Counted from the stretch's first letter, positions 44,174 through 53,738 are shown. The stretch: DNA of 64,000 bases from Desulfosalsimonas propionicica (GCF_013761005.1 NZ_JACDUS010000001.1:248001-312000); one strand, 5' to 3'. Notes: generated by a model not told the origin, from the letters alone. Numbers and translations: made by a program.

Positions 44174-44324
44174 AAATCAAGGGCCGGCAAACCCTTGCGA
44201 AAAAAGGGCTTTCGCGCCGGTGCCACGGCGTGATCCAAAAAAGCAGAAACCCGATGTGATCTGCCATTTGTGCAAAAAAGACCTGGCAAGGGCGAACGCG
44301 GCGTGTCGGTGTACACGCTTTTTT
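44174..44324 (+). ncRNA. Candidate small RNA or attenuated leader, about 150 nt
   Basis: Runs from the predicted start to a terminator-like hairpin, GCGTGT (44301-44306) with ACACGC (44313-44318) followed by six T. Inside, CCGGC/GCCGG encloses CCCTT/AAGGG, and GCAGA/TCTGC forms a second hairpin. It matches no riboswitch or sRNA family that I recognise. It may be a stand-alone RNA or a 5' regulator of the DHH gene, whose start is 59 bp downstream of the T-run. Confidence 0.5.
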
Positions 44325-44382
44325 ATTTGAATTCCCCAAAAAAGCGATTTTGCAGCGGTTGGCCCGCACAGGACGACTCATT

Positions 44383-45399
44383 ATGACTTTGTCGACAGCC
44401 CAGAAACTTCAACACTTGATGGAGCAGTTTTCCGGCTCTGACCATGTACTGGTATTAATCAATGCGGACCCGGATGCCATCGCCAGCGCCATGGCCCTGA
44501 AGCGAATATTGTGGCGCAGGGTCACCCGGCTGACCCTGTCGAATATCAATACCATCACCCGGCCCGATAACATGGCCATGATCCGGCTGCTGGACGTCAC
44601 CCTCATCCACGTCACCAAGATTACCCCGAACGAATTCAACAAGGTGGTGCTGCTCGACTCCCAGCCCTCTCACAACGAAAGCTTCCGGGAGTTTAAGTTC
44701 AACGTAATCATCGACCATCACGAACCCGACAGCTATGATGCCCCGTTTAGGGATGTCCGGCCCGAATACGGCGCCACGGCCAGCATCATGACCGAATACC
44801 TGAAAACCGCCAAGATCAAGCCTTCGGACAAGCTTGCCACGGCTTTGTTCCACGGGATCAAGACAGATACCAACAATTTCGAACGCATGGCCACCAATGC
44901 CGATATCCAGGCGTTTCAGTTTTTGTTCCGGCACGCCAACATCCACCTGGCCCGGCGAATTGAGCAGGTGGACCTGCGCATGGGTTTTCTGGATTATTTC
45001 AAGCAGGCCATATCGGAAAAAACAGTGGCAGACGACCGCATCTGCGTGCACCTGGGAAACGTGGAAACCCCGGACATATGCGTGTTGATCGCTGATTTTT
45101 TCATGCGGGTCAATACCGTGACCTGGAGCATTGTCTCCGGGCTCTGCGAGGGGCGCCTGATTATCATACTGCGAAACGACGGGCTTCGAAAGGATGCAGG
45201 CGGGGTGGCTGCAAAGCAGTTCGGCCGGTTCGGCACCGCAGGCGGTCACAAAAGCATGGCCAGGGCTGAAATCCCTCTGGAAACCGTAAGGGAAAATCTT
45301 CAAAATCTGGAAAAAGATACGGTTCAACAATGGATCCTTGAGCGGATCAACGCGGTATTTGACCAGTGCCAAAAACCAAAAACCGACGCATCCCCTTAA
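44383..45399 (+). CDS. DHH/DHHA1 phosphoesterase (NrnA/RecJ-like)
   Basis: 338 residues from the ATG giving MTLSTAQKLQHLM; SD AGGA upstream. N-terminal DHH domain with NADPDAIASAMAL (about 27-39), LLDSQPS, and the defining IIDHHEPD motif (about 108-115). The C-terminal DHHA1 domain has FGTAGGHKSMARAEI. Members are bifunctional oligoribonuclease/pAp phosphatases (NrnA) or c-di-NMP hydrolases. Which substrate applies is not readable here. The possible sRNA or attenuator lies in its leader, and the siroheme/haem genes follow. Confidence 0.85.
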   Translation: MTLSTAQKLQHLMEQFSGSDHVLVLINADPDAIASAMALKRILWRRVTRLTLSNINTITRPDNMAMIRLLDVTLIHVTKITPNEFNKVVLLDSQPSHNESFREFKFNVIIDHHEPDSYDAPFRDVRPEYGATASIMTEYLKTAKIKPSDKLATALFHGIKTDTNNFERMATNADIQAFQFLFRHANIHLARRIEQVDLRMGFLDYFKQAISEKTVADDRICVHLGNVETPDICVLIADFFMRVNTVTWSIVSGLCEGRLIIILRNDGLRKDAGGVAAKQFGRFGTAGGHKSMARAEIPLETVRENLQNLEKDTVQQWILERINAVFDQCQKPKTDASP

Positions 45400-45412
45400 A
45401 AAGAAATGAAAT

Positions 45413-46108
45413 ATGGAAAAATATTATCCTGTTTACATTGATATTCAAAACCGGAAATGCCTGGTTGTGGGCGGCGGCGCCGTGGCCCTGCGCAAAGTCA
45501 GCGGCCTGCTGGACTGCGGGGCCATTGTGACCGTTGTCAGCCCGGAATTTCATTCGGATTTTCAGCAAATCGATCAATCCCTGCCCCTGCGCATGATCCG
45601 GCGATCCTACCAGACATCGGATCTGGATGACAAATTTCTGGTCATCGGCGCCACCAACGATGCGGCATTAAACCGCCAGGTCAGCGCAGACGCCCACATC
45701 CGCAATATTTTGTGCAACATCGCGGATGTGCCCGATGCCTGCAGTTTCATCCTGCCGGCAGTGGTTCGCCGGGGCGATCTGTCCATTGCCGTTTCCACCT
45801 CGGGTAAAAGCCCGGCTTTTGCAAAGCATTTGCGAAAACAGCTTGAAAAGCAGTTCGGAGAGGAATATACCACATTTCTCGGGCTCATGGGCGCCATCCG
45901 GGAAAAATTGCTGGCAGCCGAGCACGCACCCGAGGCGCACAAGCCCCTGTTTGAAAAACTCATTGACAACGGCCTGCTCGACATGATCCACAACAGGGAC
46001 AAACAAGCCATCAACCGGCTGCTCCATGAAGTGCTGGGAGACGATTTTGATTATGACGCGCTTCTGGAAACCGGCTGCCGTCAGCAGGAACAAGGACCCC
46101 GGCGCTGA
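45413..46108 (+). CDS. Precorrin-2 dehydrogenase / sirohydrochlorin ferrochelatase (CysG N-terminal type)
   Basis: 231 residues. N-terminal Rossmann motif LVVGGGAVALRKVSGLL, then the dimer segment with CNIADVPDACSFILPAVVRRGDL and AVSTSGKSPAFAKHLRKQLE. This is the Met8p/SirC module that oxidises precorrin-2 with NAD+ and may insert iron to form sirohaem, the cofactor of dissimilatory sulfite reductase. The methyltransferase half of CysG is absent. It is followed by the ccsA-like gene and hemA, a frequent trio. Confidence 0.92.
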   Translation: MEKYYPVYIDIQNRKCLVVGGGAVALRKVSGLLDCGAIVTVVSPEFHSDFQQIDQSLPLRMIRRSYQTSDLDDKFLVIGATNDAALNRQVSADAHIRNILCNIADVPDACSFILPAVVRRGDLSIAVSTSGKSPAFAKHLRKQLEKQFGEEYTTFLGLMGAIREKLLAAEHAPEAHKPLFEKLIDNGLLDMIHNRDKQAINRLLHEVLGDDFDYDALLETGCRQQEQGPRR

Positions 46109-46146
46109 CCGGCCAACACCAGGCAGGTGCCTGTAATGAGGGATAG

Positions 46147-46968
46147 ATGAATTATGCACTGCTTCCGGCCATTTGCTGCTATCTGACCGGATCCGCCGCA
46201 TATGCCGGATTTTTGTTCCGGCAGAAAAACGGCTACAATCAACTGGCCTACGCATTGGTCACCGCCGGGTTTGTCATCCACACACTGCTGCTGGCAGAAG
46301 CGGTTTTGCGGGCAGGGACGATACCCGTGCGCAACCTTCACGAAACCCTGTGGTTTGCCGCATGGACCCTGGCTTTTGTTTTTCTGGTGCTGTGGTGGAA
46401 AAGCCGCCTGAAAATCCTTGGCGTATTTGCCGCCCCCCTGATTACCCTGGTGGCGGCAGCTGCCTTTTTTGTCCCGGATACCGCCGCTGACATCGAAACA
46501 TCTTTGACCGGGTTCTGGCTCATTGTCCACGTGGTGGTCATTTTTATCGGCGAGGCCTGTCTGGCCCTGGCCTGTGCCGCAGGTGTGCTGTATTTGATCC
46601 AGGAGCGCAACATCAAGTTCAAAAAACACCGGTTTTTCTTCAGGCGCCTGCCCTCCCTGGAACTGCTGGACAACACGGGATATCAGTTTATCATCATCGG
46701 CTTTACCGCCCTGACCGTGGGATTGATCACCGGATTTGTCTATGCCCATTCCGTGTGGGGGCGTTTCTGGAGCTGGGATCCCAAGGAGGTCTGGTCCGGC
46801 ATTACCTGGCTTATCTATGCCGCCCTTCTCCATGAACGGCTGGTGGCCGGCATGCGGGGACGAAAGGCGGCCATTTTCGCCATTATCGGGTTTGCTGCCA
46901 TGCTTTTTACCTTTTTGGGCGTCAATTTACTGCTGGAGGGGCATCACAATGAATTTACCCGGTGGTAG
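46147..46968 (+). CDS. CcsA/HemX-like cytochrome c assembly membrane protein
   Basis: 273 residues, about eight membrane segments. The haem-handling tryptophan-rich motif is WGRFWSWDPKEVWSGITW (about 204-221), with flanking histidines in VIHTLLLAEA and WLIVHVVVIFIG. It is the size of the HemX/CcsA proteins found before hemA. CcsA proteins carry haem across the membrane for cytochrome c maturation, while HemX can lower HemA levels; position alone cannot separate the two. Its last 20 bp overlap hemA. Confidence 0.87.
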   Translation: MNYALLPAICCYLTGSAAYAGFLFRQKNGYNQLAYALVTAGFVIHTLLLAEAVLRAGTIPVRNLHETLWFAAWTLAFVFLVLWWKSRLKILGVFAAPLITLVAAAAFFVPDTAADIETSLTGFWLIVHVVVIFIGEACLALACAAGVLYLIQERNIKFKKHRFFFRRLPSLELLDNTGYQFIIIGFTALTVGLITGFVYAHSVWGRFWSWDPKEVWSGITWLIYAALLHERLVAGMRGRKAAIFAIIGFAAMLFTFLGVNLLLEGHHNEFTRW

Positions 46969-48283
46969 CCCTTCTGCTGAAACCCGGAAGTTTCCCGGAA
47001 AGGAGCAGTTGCCGGAAATCGTCATTGCCGGCATCAGCCACACCTCCGCTCCCGTGGAACTGCGGGAATGCCTGGCTTTTTCCACGGAGGAGAGCCGCAG
47101 CACAATCCAGGAACTCAAAGATCACCCGGAAATCCGCGAAATTATAATTCTTTCCACCTGCAACCGCGTGGAAATGCTTCTGACCGCCCATGATCCCCAA
47201 TCCGCTATTCAGCGGGTGGAGGCCCACATCGCCCGCAGCCGGGATGTGAACGTAGCCCGGCTGCGGCAGTCCATGTACACTTACACCGGTGCCGAGGCAG
47301 TGCGCCACCTGTTCCGGGTGGCATCCAGCCTTGATTCCATGGTGGTGGGAGAGCCGCAGATTCTCGGCCAGGTCAAGGCCGCCTACAAAACCGCGGTGGA
47401 ATCCAGGGCCACGGGAGTGATCTTAAACCGTCTTCTGCACAAGGCATTTTCCGTGGCCAAGCGCATCCGCAGCGAAACCGGTATCGGCGACCGGGCCGTT
47501 TCGATCAGTTACGCGGCCGTGGAACTGGCCCGCAAGATTTTCGGCCGGTTAGAGGACAAGACCGTGCTGCTGGTGGGCGCCGGGGAAATGGCGGAACTGG
47601 CCGTGGAGCACTTAAACCGGTCCCGGTCCACGGGAGCGCTATACGTGGCCAACCGAACCTTTTCGGTTGGCGTGGAGCTGGCCCGGCGCTTTTCCGGCAA
47701 AGCCATTGACTTTGAGGAAATCAGCGAAACACTGGAATCCGCAGATATCATTATCAGCTCCACGGGCGCTTCCGATTACGTGCTCACACGGGATCAGGTA
47801 CGCCCGGTGATGCGCAAAAGAAAAAACAGACCCCTGTTTTTCATCGACATTGCCGTTCCCCGGGATGTGGATCCGGCCATCAACCGGCTCAACAATGCAT
47901 ACGTCTATGACATTGACGAACTGCAAGGGGTGATTGAAGAAAACATGGAATCCAGAAAAAACGAATCCGCCAGGGCCGAACGCATCATCGACGAAGCCGC
48001 TCTCCGGTTTCAGCAGTGGTATGACAGCCTTGACGTGGTCCCCACAATCAAGGACCTGCAAAGCAAACTGTCAACCATATTCGCCGCTGAACTCAACAAG
48101 ACCCTCCATTTTCTGGACCATCTCAGCCAGGACGACATTGATGCGCTGGAAAGAATGAATGAAGCCGTGATCAAAAAAATCCTCCATGACCCCATGCAAT
48201 TTCTCAAAAATCCCGGCTCGCACCGGGACAAATCCTTGTATATCGACCTGATCCGCAACGTCTTTAACCTGGAAGATGAGTAA
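46949..48283 (+). CDS. hemA: Glutamyl-tRNA reductase
   Basis: 444 residues from the ATG behind SD GGAGGGG; the frame is open further upstream inside the ccsA-like gene. The catalytic cysteine lies in ILSTCNRVEML, followed by VASSLDSMVVGEPQILGQVK, the NADPH-binding VLLVGAGEMAEL and the C-terminal dimerisation helix. It reduces Glu-tRNA to glutamate-1-semialdehyde, the first step of tetrapyrrole synthesis. It forms a small haem/sirohaem cluster with the two genes before it. Confidence 0.97.
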   Translation: MNLPGGSPSAETRKFPGKEQLPEIVIAGISHTSAPVELRECLAFSTEESRSTIQELKDHPEIREIIILSTCNRVEMLLTAHDPQSAIQRVEAHIARSRDVNVARLRQSMYTYTGAEAVRHLFRVASSLDSMVVGEPQILGQVKAAYKTAVESRATGVILNRLLHKAFSVAKRIRSETGIGDRAVSISYAAVELARKIFGRLEDKTVLLVGAGEMAELAVEHLNRSRSTGALYVANRTFSVGVELARRFSGKAIDFEEISETLESADIIISSTGASDYVLTRDQVRPVMRKRKNRPLFFIDIAVPRDVDPAINRLNNAYVYDIDELQGVIEENMESRKNESARAERIIDEAALRFQQWYDSLDVVPTIKDLQSKLSTIFAAELNKTLHFLDHLSQDDIDALERMNEAVIKKILHDPMQFLKNPGSHRDKSLYIDLIRNVFNLEDE

Positions 48284-48411
48284 TACGGCCTGCTGATTTT
48301 TTCTTTACTTTTGAAAAACGGTTGTGTTAAGGAAAACATTTCTTGTAAAATGCGCTTTGCTGTCGGGAAGCATTGGCATGAAAACGCGATTGTCAGGTTA
48401 AGGAAGCTCCT

Positions 48412-48774
48412 ATGGATCAAAAAGATATTGATTATTTTAAAGATTTGCTAACTCAACGACTTGAGGATCTGCTGGCCCAAGCCGAGGACACGGTTTCGGA
48501 TATGCACGATTCCAAAGGCAATTTTCCGGACCCCACGGACCGGGCCGCCTATGAAGCGGAGCGAAACTTTGAGCTGCGTATCCGGGATCGGGAGCATAAA
48601 CTGATTAAAAAGGTCAAAAAAGCCCTGGAGCGGATCGAAGACGGCACTTTCGGCATCTGCGAAAGATGCGGGGAGGATATCGATACCAAGCGGCTGAAGG
48701 TTCGTCCGGTGACCACTTTGTGCATTGAGTGCAAAACCAAAGAGGAAGCTCAGGAAAAAGCCCTTGGATTATAA
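48412..48774 (+). CDS. dksA: DksA/TraR zinc-finger protein
   Basis: 120 residues. An N-terminal coiled coil with acidic tip (about 35-75) and a C-terminal zinc finger with CERCGEDIDTKRL and LCIECKTKEE (C-x2-C...C-x2-C) are visible. Such proteins bind the RNA polymerase secondary channel and modulate rRNA and stress promoters with ppGpp. SD AGGAAG precedes the ATG. Slightly shorter than E. coli DksA, as is usual for this group. Confidence 0.93.
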   Translation: MDQKDIDYFKDLLTQRLEDLLAQAEDTVSDMHDSKGNFPDPTDRAAYEAERNFELRIRDREHKLIKKVKKALERIEDGTFGICERCGEDIDTKRLKVRPVTTLCIECKTKEEAQEKALGL

Positions 48775-48776
48775 AG

Positions 48777-49667
48777 TTGGATTGTAAATCCGGGAAAATC
48801 GACTTACATATTCATTCCAATGCTTCGGACGGAAGCCTTGCGCCTGCGCAAATCCTTTCCCAGGCTGCGGCATGCGGTCTTGCCGCCATTTCCATCACAG
48901 ACCATGACACAGTAGCGGGAGTCAAGACCGCCCTGGAGATCAGGCGTTCACAAGGACCGGCGTTTATTTCCGGCGTGGAAATCAGCGCTGAATTTCCCCC
49001 GGGCTTTAATGCAGCCGGCAGCATGCATCTTCTGGGCTACGGATTTGATCCGTACAATCAGCCGCTGGCCGAGTTGCTTGAAAAACAGCAACAATCGCGG
49101 GTCCGGAGAAATCCCCGTATACTTGAAAAACTTGCGGATCTGGGCATTGATATGCACATGGCCGACATTGCCGCCGAAGCCCGAAAAGACGAAATCGCAC
49201 GCCCCCACATCGCCGCCCACATGGTGAAAAAGGGCTATGCCGCCTCAATTGACGATGCCTTTGACCGCTTTCTGGCCAAAGGACAGCCCGCTTATGTGGA
49301 CAGGTTCCGGATCAATCCGGAGGAAGCCATTTTCCACATCCACCAAAGCGGCGGCGTGGCCGTGCTGGCCCATCCCGGGCTGCTGGTTTTTAAACCCGGG
49401 GGAGAGCTTGAAAAACTGGTTGCCGCTCTTACGGCCATGGGTCTTGACGGCCTGGAAGCATATTACAGCGGCCATAGCCCGGCGCAAACGGCTGCCTTTG
49501 AGGCGCTTGCAGAAAAATATGGTCTTTTGCTCACCGGCGGCAGCGATTTTCACGGAGACATTAACCCGGAAATCCGCATGGGCAAAGGAGCTGGAAATTT
49601 ACACGTTCCTTATGAGCTGTTTGTCCGGCTTTGCCGCGCCCTGACGGAGCGGACTTCCACCGGATAG
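48777..49667 (+). CDS. PHP-domain phosphoesterase
   Basis: 296 residues from a TTG start 2 bp after dksA, giving the canonical opening KIDLHIHSNASDGSL. An upstream in-frame ATG (48729) lies inside dksA. Metal-binding motifs HIHSN, SITDHDTVAG, a GVEISAE segment and GGSDFHGD are all present. Homologues include 3',5'-nucleoside bisphosphate phosphatase and the TrpH/YciV RNase. The substrate is not determined. Followed by rnc at 9 bp. Confidence 0.88.
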   Translation: MDCKSGKIDLHIHSNASDGSLAPAQILSQAAACGLAAISITDHDTVAGVKTALEIRRSQGPAFISGVEISAEFPPGFNAAGSMHLLGYGFDPYNQPLAELLEKQQQSRVRRNPRILEKLADLGIDMHMADIAAEARKDEIARPHIAAHMVKKGYAASIDDAFDRFLAKGQPAYVDRFRINPEEAIFHIHQSGGVAVLAHPGLLVFKPGGELEKLVAALTAMGLDGLEAYYSGHSPAQTAAFEALAEKYGLLLTGGSDFHGDINPEIRMGKGAGNLHVPYELFVRLCRALTERTSTG

Positions 49668-49676
49668 ACAGGCATC

Positions 49677-50375
49677 ATGCATACCCCTGATTTTTCGGAA
49701 CTCGAAACATCCCTTGAATACCGTTTTGCCAGCCGGCAGACCCTGGCCACCGCCCTGCGGCACAGATCCTTTGTGCACGAGCAAAACGGCCCCATGGAAG
49801 ACAATGAACGGCTGGAGTTTCTGGGCGATGCCGTACTCAACCTCATTGTCAGCCATCTGTTAATGGATCGTTTTCCCGGACTGGCCGAAGGGGATTTATC
49901 CCGGGTGCGTGCCGGGCTGGTCAATGAAAACCGACTGGCCGCAGCCGCCAAAAACATCGGTCTGGGTCGATACCTTCAGCTGGGAAAAGGCGAGCAGCGC
50001 TCCCACGGCCAGCAGAAATTCTCCATCCTGGCTGACGCCTTTGAGGCCCTGGTTGCCGCAGTCTATATAGACGGCGGTTTTGCCCGGGTCTTTGAGGTGA
50101 TTTCCCGGCATTTTGCCGTGTTTCTCGATGCCATTGAGGAAAAAGAACCCACCTATGATTTCAAAAGCCTGCTGCAGGAATATGTCCAGGGCCGGCACCA
50201 GGACATGCCGGCCTATGAAATCATCGAAGAAAGCGGACCCGATCATGACAAGACCTTTCGAGTGGCGCTTTCGGTCAGCGGCATTCGGGTCTACGGAACG
50301 GGCAAAAACAAAAAAGGGGCTGAACAGGATGCGGCCCAAAAAGCCTATGCGCGCCTGACCTCAGAACCGGAATAA
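49677..50375 (+). CDS. rnc: Ribonuclease III
   Basis: 232 residues. The catalytic signature NERLEFLGDAVLNLIVSH lies at about 42-59, followed by ADAFEALVAAVYIDGGF with the second metal-binding residues. A C-terminal double-strand RNA-binding domain (about 157-230) ends with GKNKKGAEQDAAQKAYARL. It processes 30S precursor RNA and other duplexes. Its stop shares a base with the next start. Confidence 0.96.
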   Translation: MHTPDFSELETSLEYRFASRQTLATALRHRSFVHEQNGPMEDNERLEFLGDAVLNLIVSHLLMDRFPGLAEGDLSRVRAGLVNENRLAAAAKNIGLGRYLQLGKGEQRSHGQQKFSILADAFEALVAAVYIDGGFARVFEVISRHFAVFLDAIEEKEPTYDFKSLLQEYVQGRHQDMPAYEIIEESGPDHDKTFRVALSVSGIRVYGTGKNKKGAEQDAAQKAYARLTSEPE

Positions 50376-51415
50376 TGGATGTGATCGGCCGGAGAGCCAA
50401 ACATTTTGTCATCCCGGTATTTATTCCCCACAAGGGATGCGCACACAGGTGCCGGTTCTGCAACCAGAATTTTGTGACCGGAGCCGCCGCCGTGCTGCCG
50501 GATGAAACCGAAATCACCCGCACAACAAGACAATACCTCAAATTTAAGCGCACCAGCCGGGGTTTTACAGAAATTTCCTTTTTCGGAGGCAATTTTCTGG
50601 GTCTTGAGTTTGCGGACATCCGAAGGCTGCTGGATACGGCAGCCGGTTTTGTTTCCTCGGGAAAAATCAACGGCATCCGGTTTTCCACCCGGCCGGATAC
50701 CATTGACAAAAAACGTCTTGAAATCATGTCCAACTACCCGGTGACCACCGTGGAACTCGGGGTGCAGTCCATGGATGACAGGGTACTGGAAAGAGTAAAG
50801 CGGGGCCACAGCGCTGCAGATACCCGGCTTGCGGCCCAAAGACTGAAAACCGCCGGATATACCCTGGGCTGCCAGATCATGACCGGCCTGCCCGGGGAGG
50901 ACGAGGCATCGAGCCTGGATACGGCCCGGGCCGTGGCTGCCCTGGAGCCGGATTTTGTCCGCATTTATCCGCTTGTGGTGCTAAACAAAAGCCCCCTGGC
51001 CGCTGATTACCGGGCCGGCCGGTTTGCCCCCCTGGACCTGGAAGCCGGTGTTTTGCGCGCCAAAAAACTGTTTCAAATTTTTAACCATTCCGGAATCAAT
51101 GTGATTCGGATGGGCCTTCAGGCATCAGAGGGCCTGGATACGCCGGGTGCCATTCTGGCCGGGCCCTATCACCCGGCTTTCGGCCATATGGTGTTTGCCT
51201 CTTTGATGTATGACCATGCCGCAAACCTGCTGGATGCCGCCAAAGAGCTTCCGGATACCGTTGTACTCAACGTGCACCCCGGAAGCATCAGCCGGATGCA
51301 GGGGCTTTCCAAATCCAATCTGAAAAAACTCCATACGCGCTATCCGGAAGTGGAAAAATTTGAAATCCGCCCGGACCCGGACTTAAACACCCATGAAATA
51401 AGACTTGGTTTTTAG
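50375..51415 (+). CDS. Radical SAM protein, Elp3-like
   Basis: 346 residues. Cluster motif CAHRCRFCNQ (about 22-31), SAM-binding ISFFGGNFLG (about 66-75), then RFSTRPDTID and ELGVQSMDD, typical of the Elp3/HemN-like radical SAM superfamily. There is no HemN-type C-terminal domain and no acetyltransferase domain. Linked to rnc by a 1-bp overlap (TAATG). Substrate unknown; family members act on tRNA or in cofactor synthesis. Confidence 0.87.
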   Translation: MDVIGRRAKHFVIPVFIPHKGCAHRCRFCNQNFVTGAAAVLPDETEITRTTRQYLKFKRTSRGFTEISFFGGNFLGLEFADIRRLLDTAAGFVSSGKINGIRFSTRPDTIDKKRLEIMSNYPVTTVELGVQSMDDRVLERVKRGHSAADTRLAAQRLKTAGYTLGCQIMTGLPGEDEASSLDTARAVAALEPDFVRIYPLVVLNKSPLAADYRAGRFAPLDLEAGVLRAKKLFQIFNHSGINVIRMGLQASEGLDTPGAILAGPYHPAFGHMVFASLMYDHAANLLDAAKELPDTVVLNVHPGSISRMQGLSKSNLKKLHTRYPEVEKFEIRPDPDLNTHEIRLGF

Positions 51416-51416
51416 T

Positions 51417-53612
51417 TCACTGCGCTTTCGGGGACTGGCGGTTTTCTTTTTTGCGGAAACGCTGATATTCGCATAGCTTGGCCAAAGATTTCACTGCCTG
51501 CTCCGGCGTGGGGTAAAACAATCCTTTGTACTGGCGGCCCTCAAAGGTGTAGACGGTTTTGTCCTTTTCATCGCGCAGCATGTTCACGCCCAGAATCGGC
51601 TTTTGGCAGGATTCCATCAAGTCCGCGATATGGGCGATGTAACGGGTCTCAAAATCATCCAGGGACGCGAGCATGGATTCCATGAAATCCTCGGGGCAGT
51701 CCGGATCCGCGGTCTGCACGGAAGCTACCATTCTTGACAGCATGTGGCGCCGGCCCACAATGCCGAGATTGATCACCGCATCACAACCGTCCCAATTGGC
51801 CAGAAGCTCAATGACTTTCACGGGCAGCTGCTCATCGTTTTCTCCCACCAGATCCACGGGATTGGCCCGGCTCCAGTAGGGGGGCAGCACATGGTCAATT
51901 TCGCGGATCAGATCTCCGGGCAGCTCCGGCACCTGAAGGCCGTAGTGCTCACAAAGGTCGGCGGCCACCACACCCCAGCCCCCGCCCAGGGTCATGATGG
52001 CCACCCGGCTGCCCCGGGGAAGGGGCAGGGAGGAAAACGCGGCAGACAGATCCAGCAGGTCCAGCGGCTTGTCCACCTTGACGATGCCGGCCTGTCGGCA
52101 AACGGCATTAAACACCCGGGTATCGGAGGCCATTGCCCCGGTGTGGCTTGAAGCCGCCTTTGTTCCGGCCGCGGTCTGCCCACCCTTGAGCAAAACAATG
52201 GGTTTTTTGCGTCCCACCCGGCGGGCGCTTTCATAAAACCGCCGGCCGTTTTTAACACTTTCCACGTAAAGCATCACCGTTTTCGTCAGGGAATCGACCT
52301 CAAATGCATCCAGGTAATCCTCGATGGTGATCATGCCCTCGTTTCCGGATCCGCAGAAAGCCCGGATACCCACGCCCTGCAATTCGGCAAACGCCAGCAG
52401 CTGGTTGCCCATGTTGCCGGACTGGGCCACCATGCTAACCGATCCGTCTTCCGGCCGCACGTGACTGCCGGTGCAGTAAAACGAAATATGGGGATTGCAG
52501 ATGCCCATGGTATTGGGCCCGATGAGATAAATGCCGGCTTTGCGGGCCTGTTCCACGAGCTGTCTTTCGGACCGGGCCCCTTCTTCACCGGTTTCAGCAA
52601 ATCCCGAAGCAATCAGCAGCATGTAAGAAATCCCTTTTTGCTGAAACTCCGGGATCAAATCGGGTACTTTTGCGGCCGGGATGGTCACCACGGCCACGTC
52701 CACCTGCCCGGGAATATCGGTAACACGCTTATAAACCGTTCGGCCGGCAATCTTTCCGCCCCTGGGATTGACAAGATAAATATCACCTTTATAGCCGCCG
52801 CCGATGGCATTGGTCAGCAGGGTATAGCCCCATTTGCCAAGCTCGGCGGATGCACCCACAAAGGCAACAGACCGGGGATGGAACAACGCGCCCAGAACAG
52901 AGGGATCCACGGCCGGAAGAAATTTTTTGCCCTCCGCGATCGGGGCCTTGACCACCAGGGCATCGACGGCCACCACGGTGCCGTCTTGGGTGATCAGCAG
53001 GGGGTTGATATCAATTTCAGCCACATCCGGGTATTCCAGGGCCGCCCGGGAAATACCGGTGAGGGTGCTGACCAGCATGGCCAGGTCTGCGGCCGCTTCT
53101 CCCCGGAACGAATCCAGAAGCGCACGGGAGCGGATTTCATCAATCATATCCCGGGCATCTTCTGCACTCAGGGGCGCAAGCCGGAAAACCACATCGGAGA
53201 AAGCCTCGGTGAAAATACCGCCAAGCCCGAACATGACCACCGGCCCGTATTCCGGATCCCGAAACATGCCGGCAACAAACTCCCGTTTGGCCGAAACCTG
53301 GGGCTGAACCAGGAAACCTTCCAGGGCCGCGCCGGCCTGGCCGGCAATCTCTTCTGCGGCACGTTTCACAGCGGTTTCATCGAATAGGTTCATGTGTACC
53401 AGGCCCGCCTCGGTCTTGTGCAAAAGCGTGCTTCCAAGGGCTTTTAAAACCACGGGAAAGCCGATCCGGGCCGCGGCCTCTGCGGCCTGGCCGGCCCCGG
53501 CAGCAACGGTCTCTTCCACCACGGGTACGCCAAAAGGTTTTAAGAACTGCTTGGCATCATATTCAGAAAGGCTCTGCCGCAAGCCCTTTGCGCCGGATTG
53601 TTGCCTGCTCAT
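51417..53612 (-). CDS. Acetate/acyl-CoA ligase (ADP-forming), fused subunits
   Basis: 731 residues from the ATG behind SD AGGAG. An ATP-grasp domain comes first (1 to about 225, with GFPVVLKALGSTLLHKTEAG), followed by the CoA-binding/ligase domains (SVAFVGASAELGKWGYTLL) and the phosphohistidine region in SSHTGAMASD. It links acyl-CoA hydrolysis to ADP phosphorylation, giving ATP in anaerobic fermentation. The beta-then-alpha order is the reverse of archaeal fused forms, but it occurs in bacteria. The acyl specificity is inferred as acetate or short chain only. Confidence 0.88.
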   Translation of the reverse strand: MSRQQSGAKGLRQSLSEYDAKQFLKPFGVPVVEETVAAGAGQAAEAAARIGFPVVLKALGSTLLHKTEAGLVHMNLFDETAVKRAAEEIAGQAGAALEGFLVQPQVSAKREFVAGMFRDPEYGPVVMFGLGGIFTEAFSDVVFRLAPLSAEDARDMIDEIRSRALLDSFRGEAAADLAMLVSTLTGISRAALEYPDVAEIDINPLLITQDGTVVAVDALVVKAPIAEGKKFLPAVDPSVLGALFHPRSVAFVGASAELGKWGYTLLTNAIGGGYKGDIYLVNPRGGKIAGRTVYKRVTDIPGQVDVAVVTIPAAKVPDLIPEFQQKGISYMLLIASGFAETGEEGARSERQLVEQARKAGIYLIGPNTMGICNPHISFYCTGSHVRPEDGSVSMVAQSGNMGNQLLAFAELQGVGIRAFCGSGNEGMITIEDYLDAFEVDSLTKTVMLYVESVKNGRRFYESARRVGRKKPIVLLKGGQTAAGTKAASSHTGAMASDTRVFNAVCRQAGIVKVDKPLDLLDLSAAFSSLPLPRGSRVAIMTLGGGWGVVAADLCEHYGLQVPELPGDLIREIDHVLPPYWSRANPVDLVGENDEQLPVKVIELLANWDGCDAVINLGIVGRRHMLSRMVASVQTADPDCPEDFMESMLASLDDFETRYIAHIADLMESCQKPILGVNMLRDEKDKTVYTFEGRQYKGLFYPTPEQAVKSLAKLCEYQRFRKKENRQSPKAQ

Positions 53613-53738
53613 CTGCATCTCCTGCCGTGTCTGTAAGATAGAAGCCTTTGCTTTAGGATAAATCAGATGCCCGATTCCGGTCATCCGGAGAACAATTTAC
53701 AGCAATGCCGCTTATTTGTCAAAACAGATTCCGGTGCC

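Larger units (their letters stand above)
44015..44382. other. Leader region of the DHH gene without a supported CDS
   Basis: About 370 bases. Contains a good promoter, a structured segment and a terminator-like hairpin (listed separately). A 24-codon frame beginning at GTG (44255) with four cysteines has no ribosome binding site. Confidence 0.45.

Noticed and set aside
44174-44300. c-di-GMP, cobalamin, fluoride or THF riboswitch, or 6S RNA
   Set aside because: Motifs such as GGCAAACC occur, but the rest of each consensus is absent; the two ends do not pair as in 6S RNA.
46736-46948. N-terminal extension of HemA into the ccsA-like gene
   Set aside because: The extension is out of frame with a well-conserved membrane protein and unlike HemA; ATG 46949 has a strong SD.
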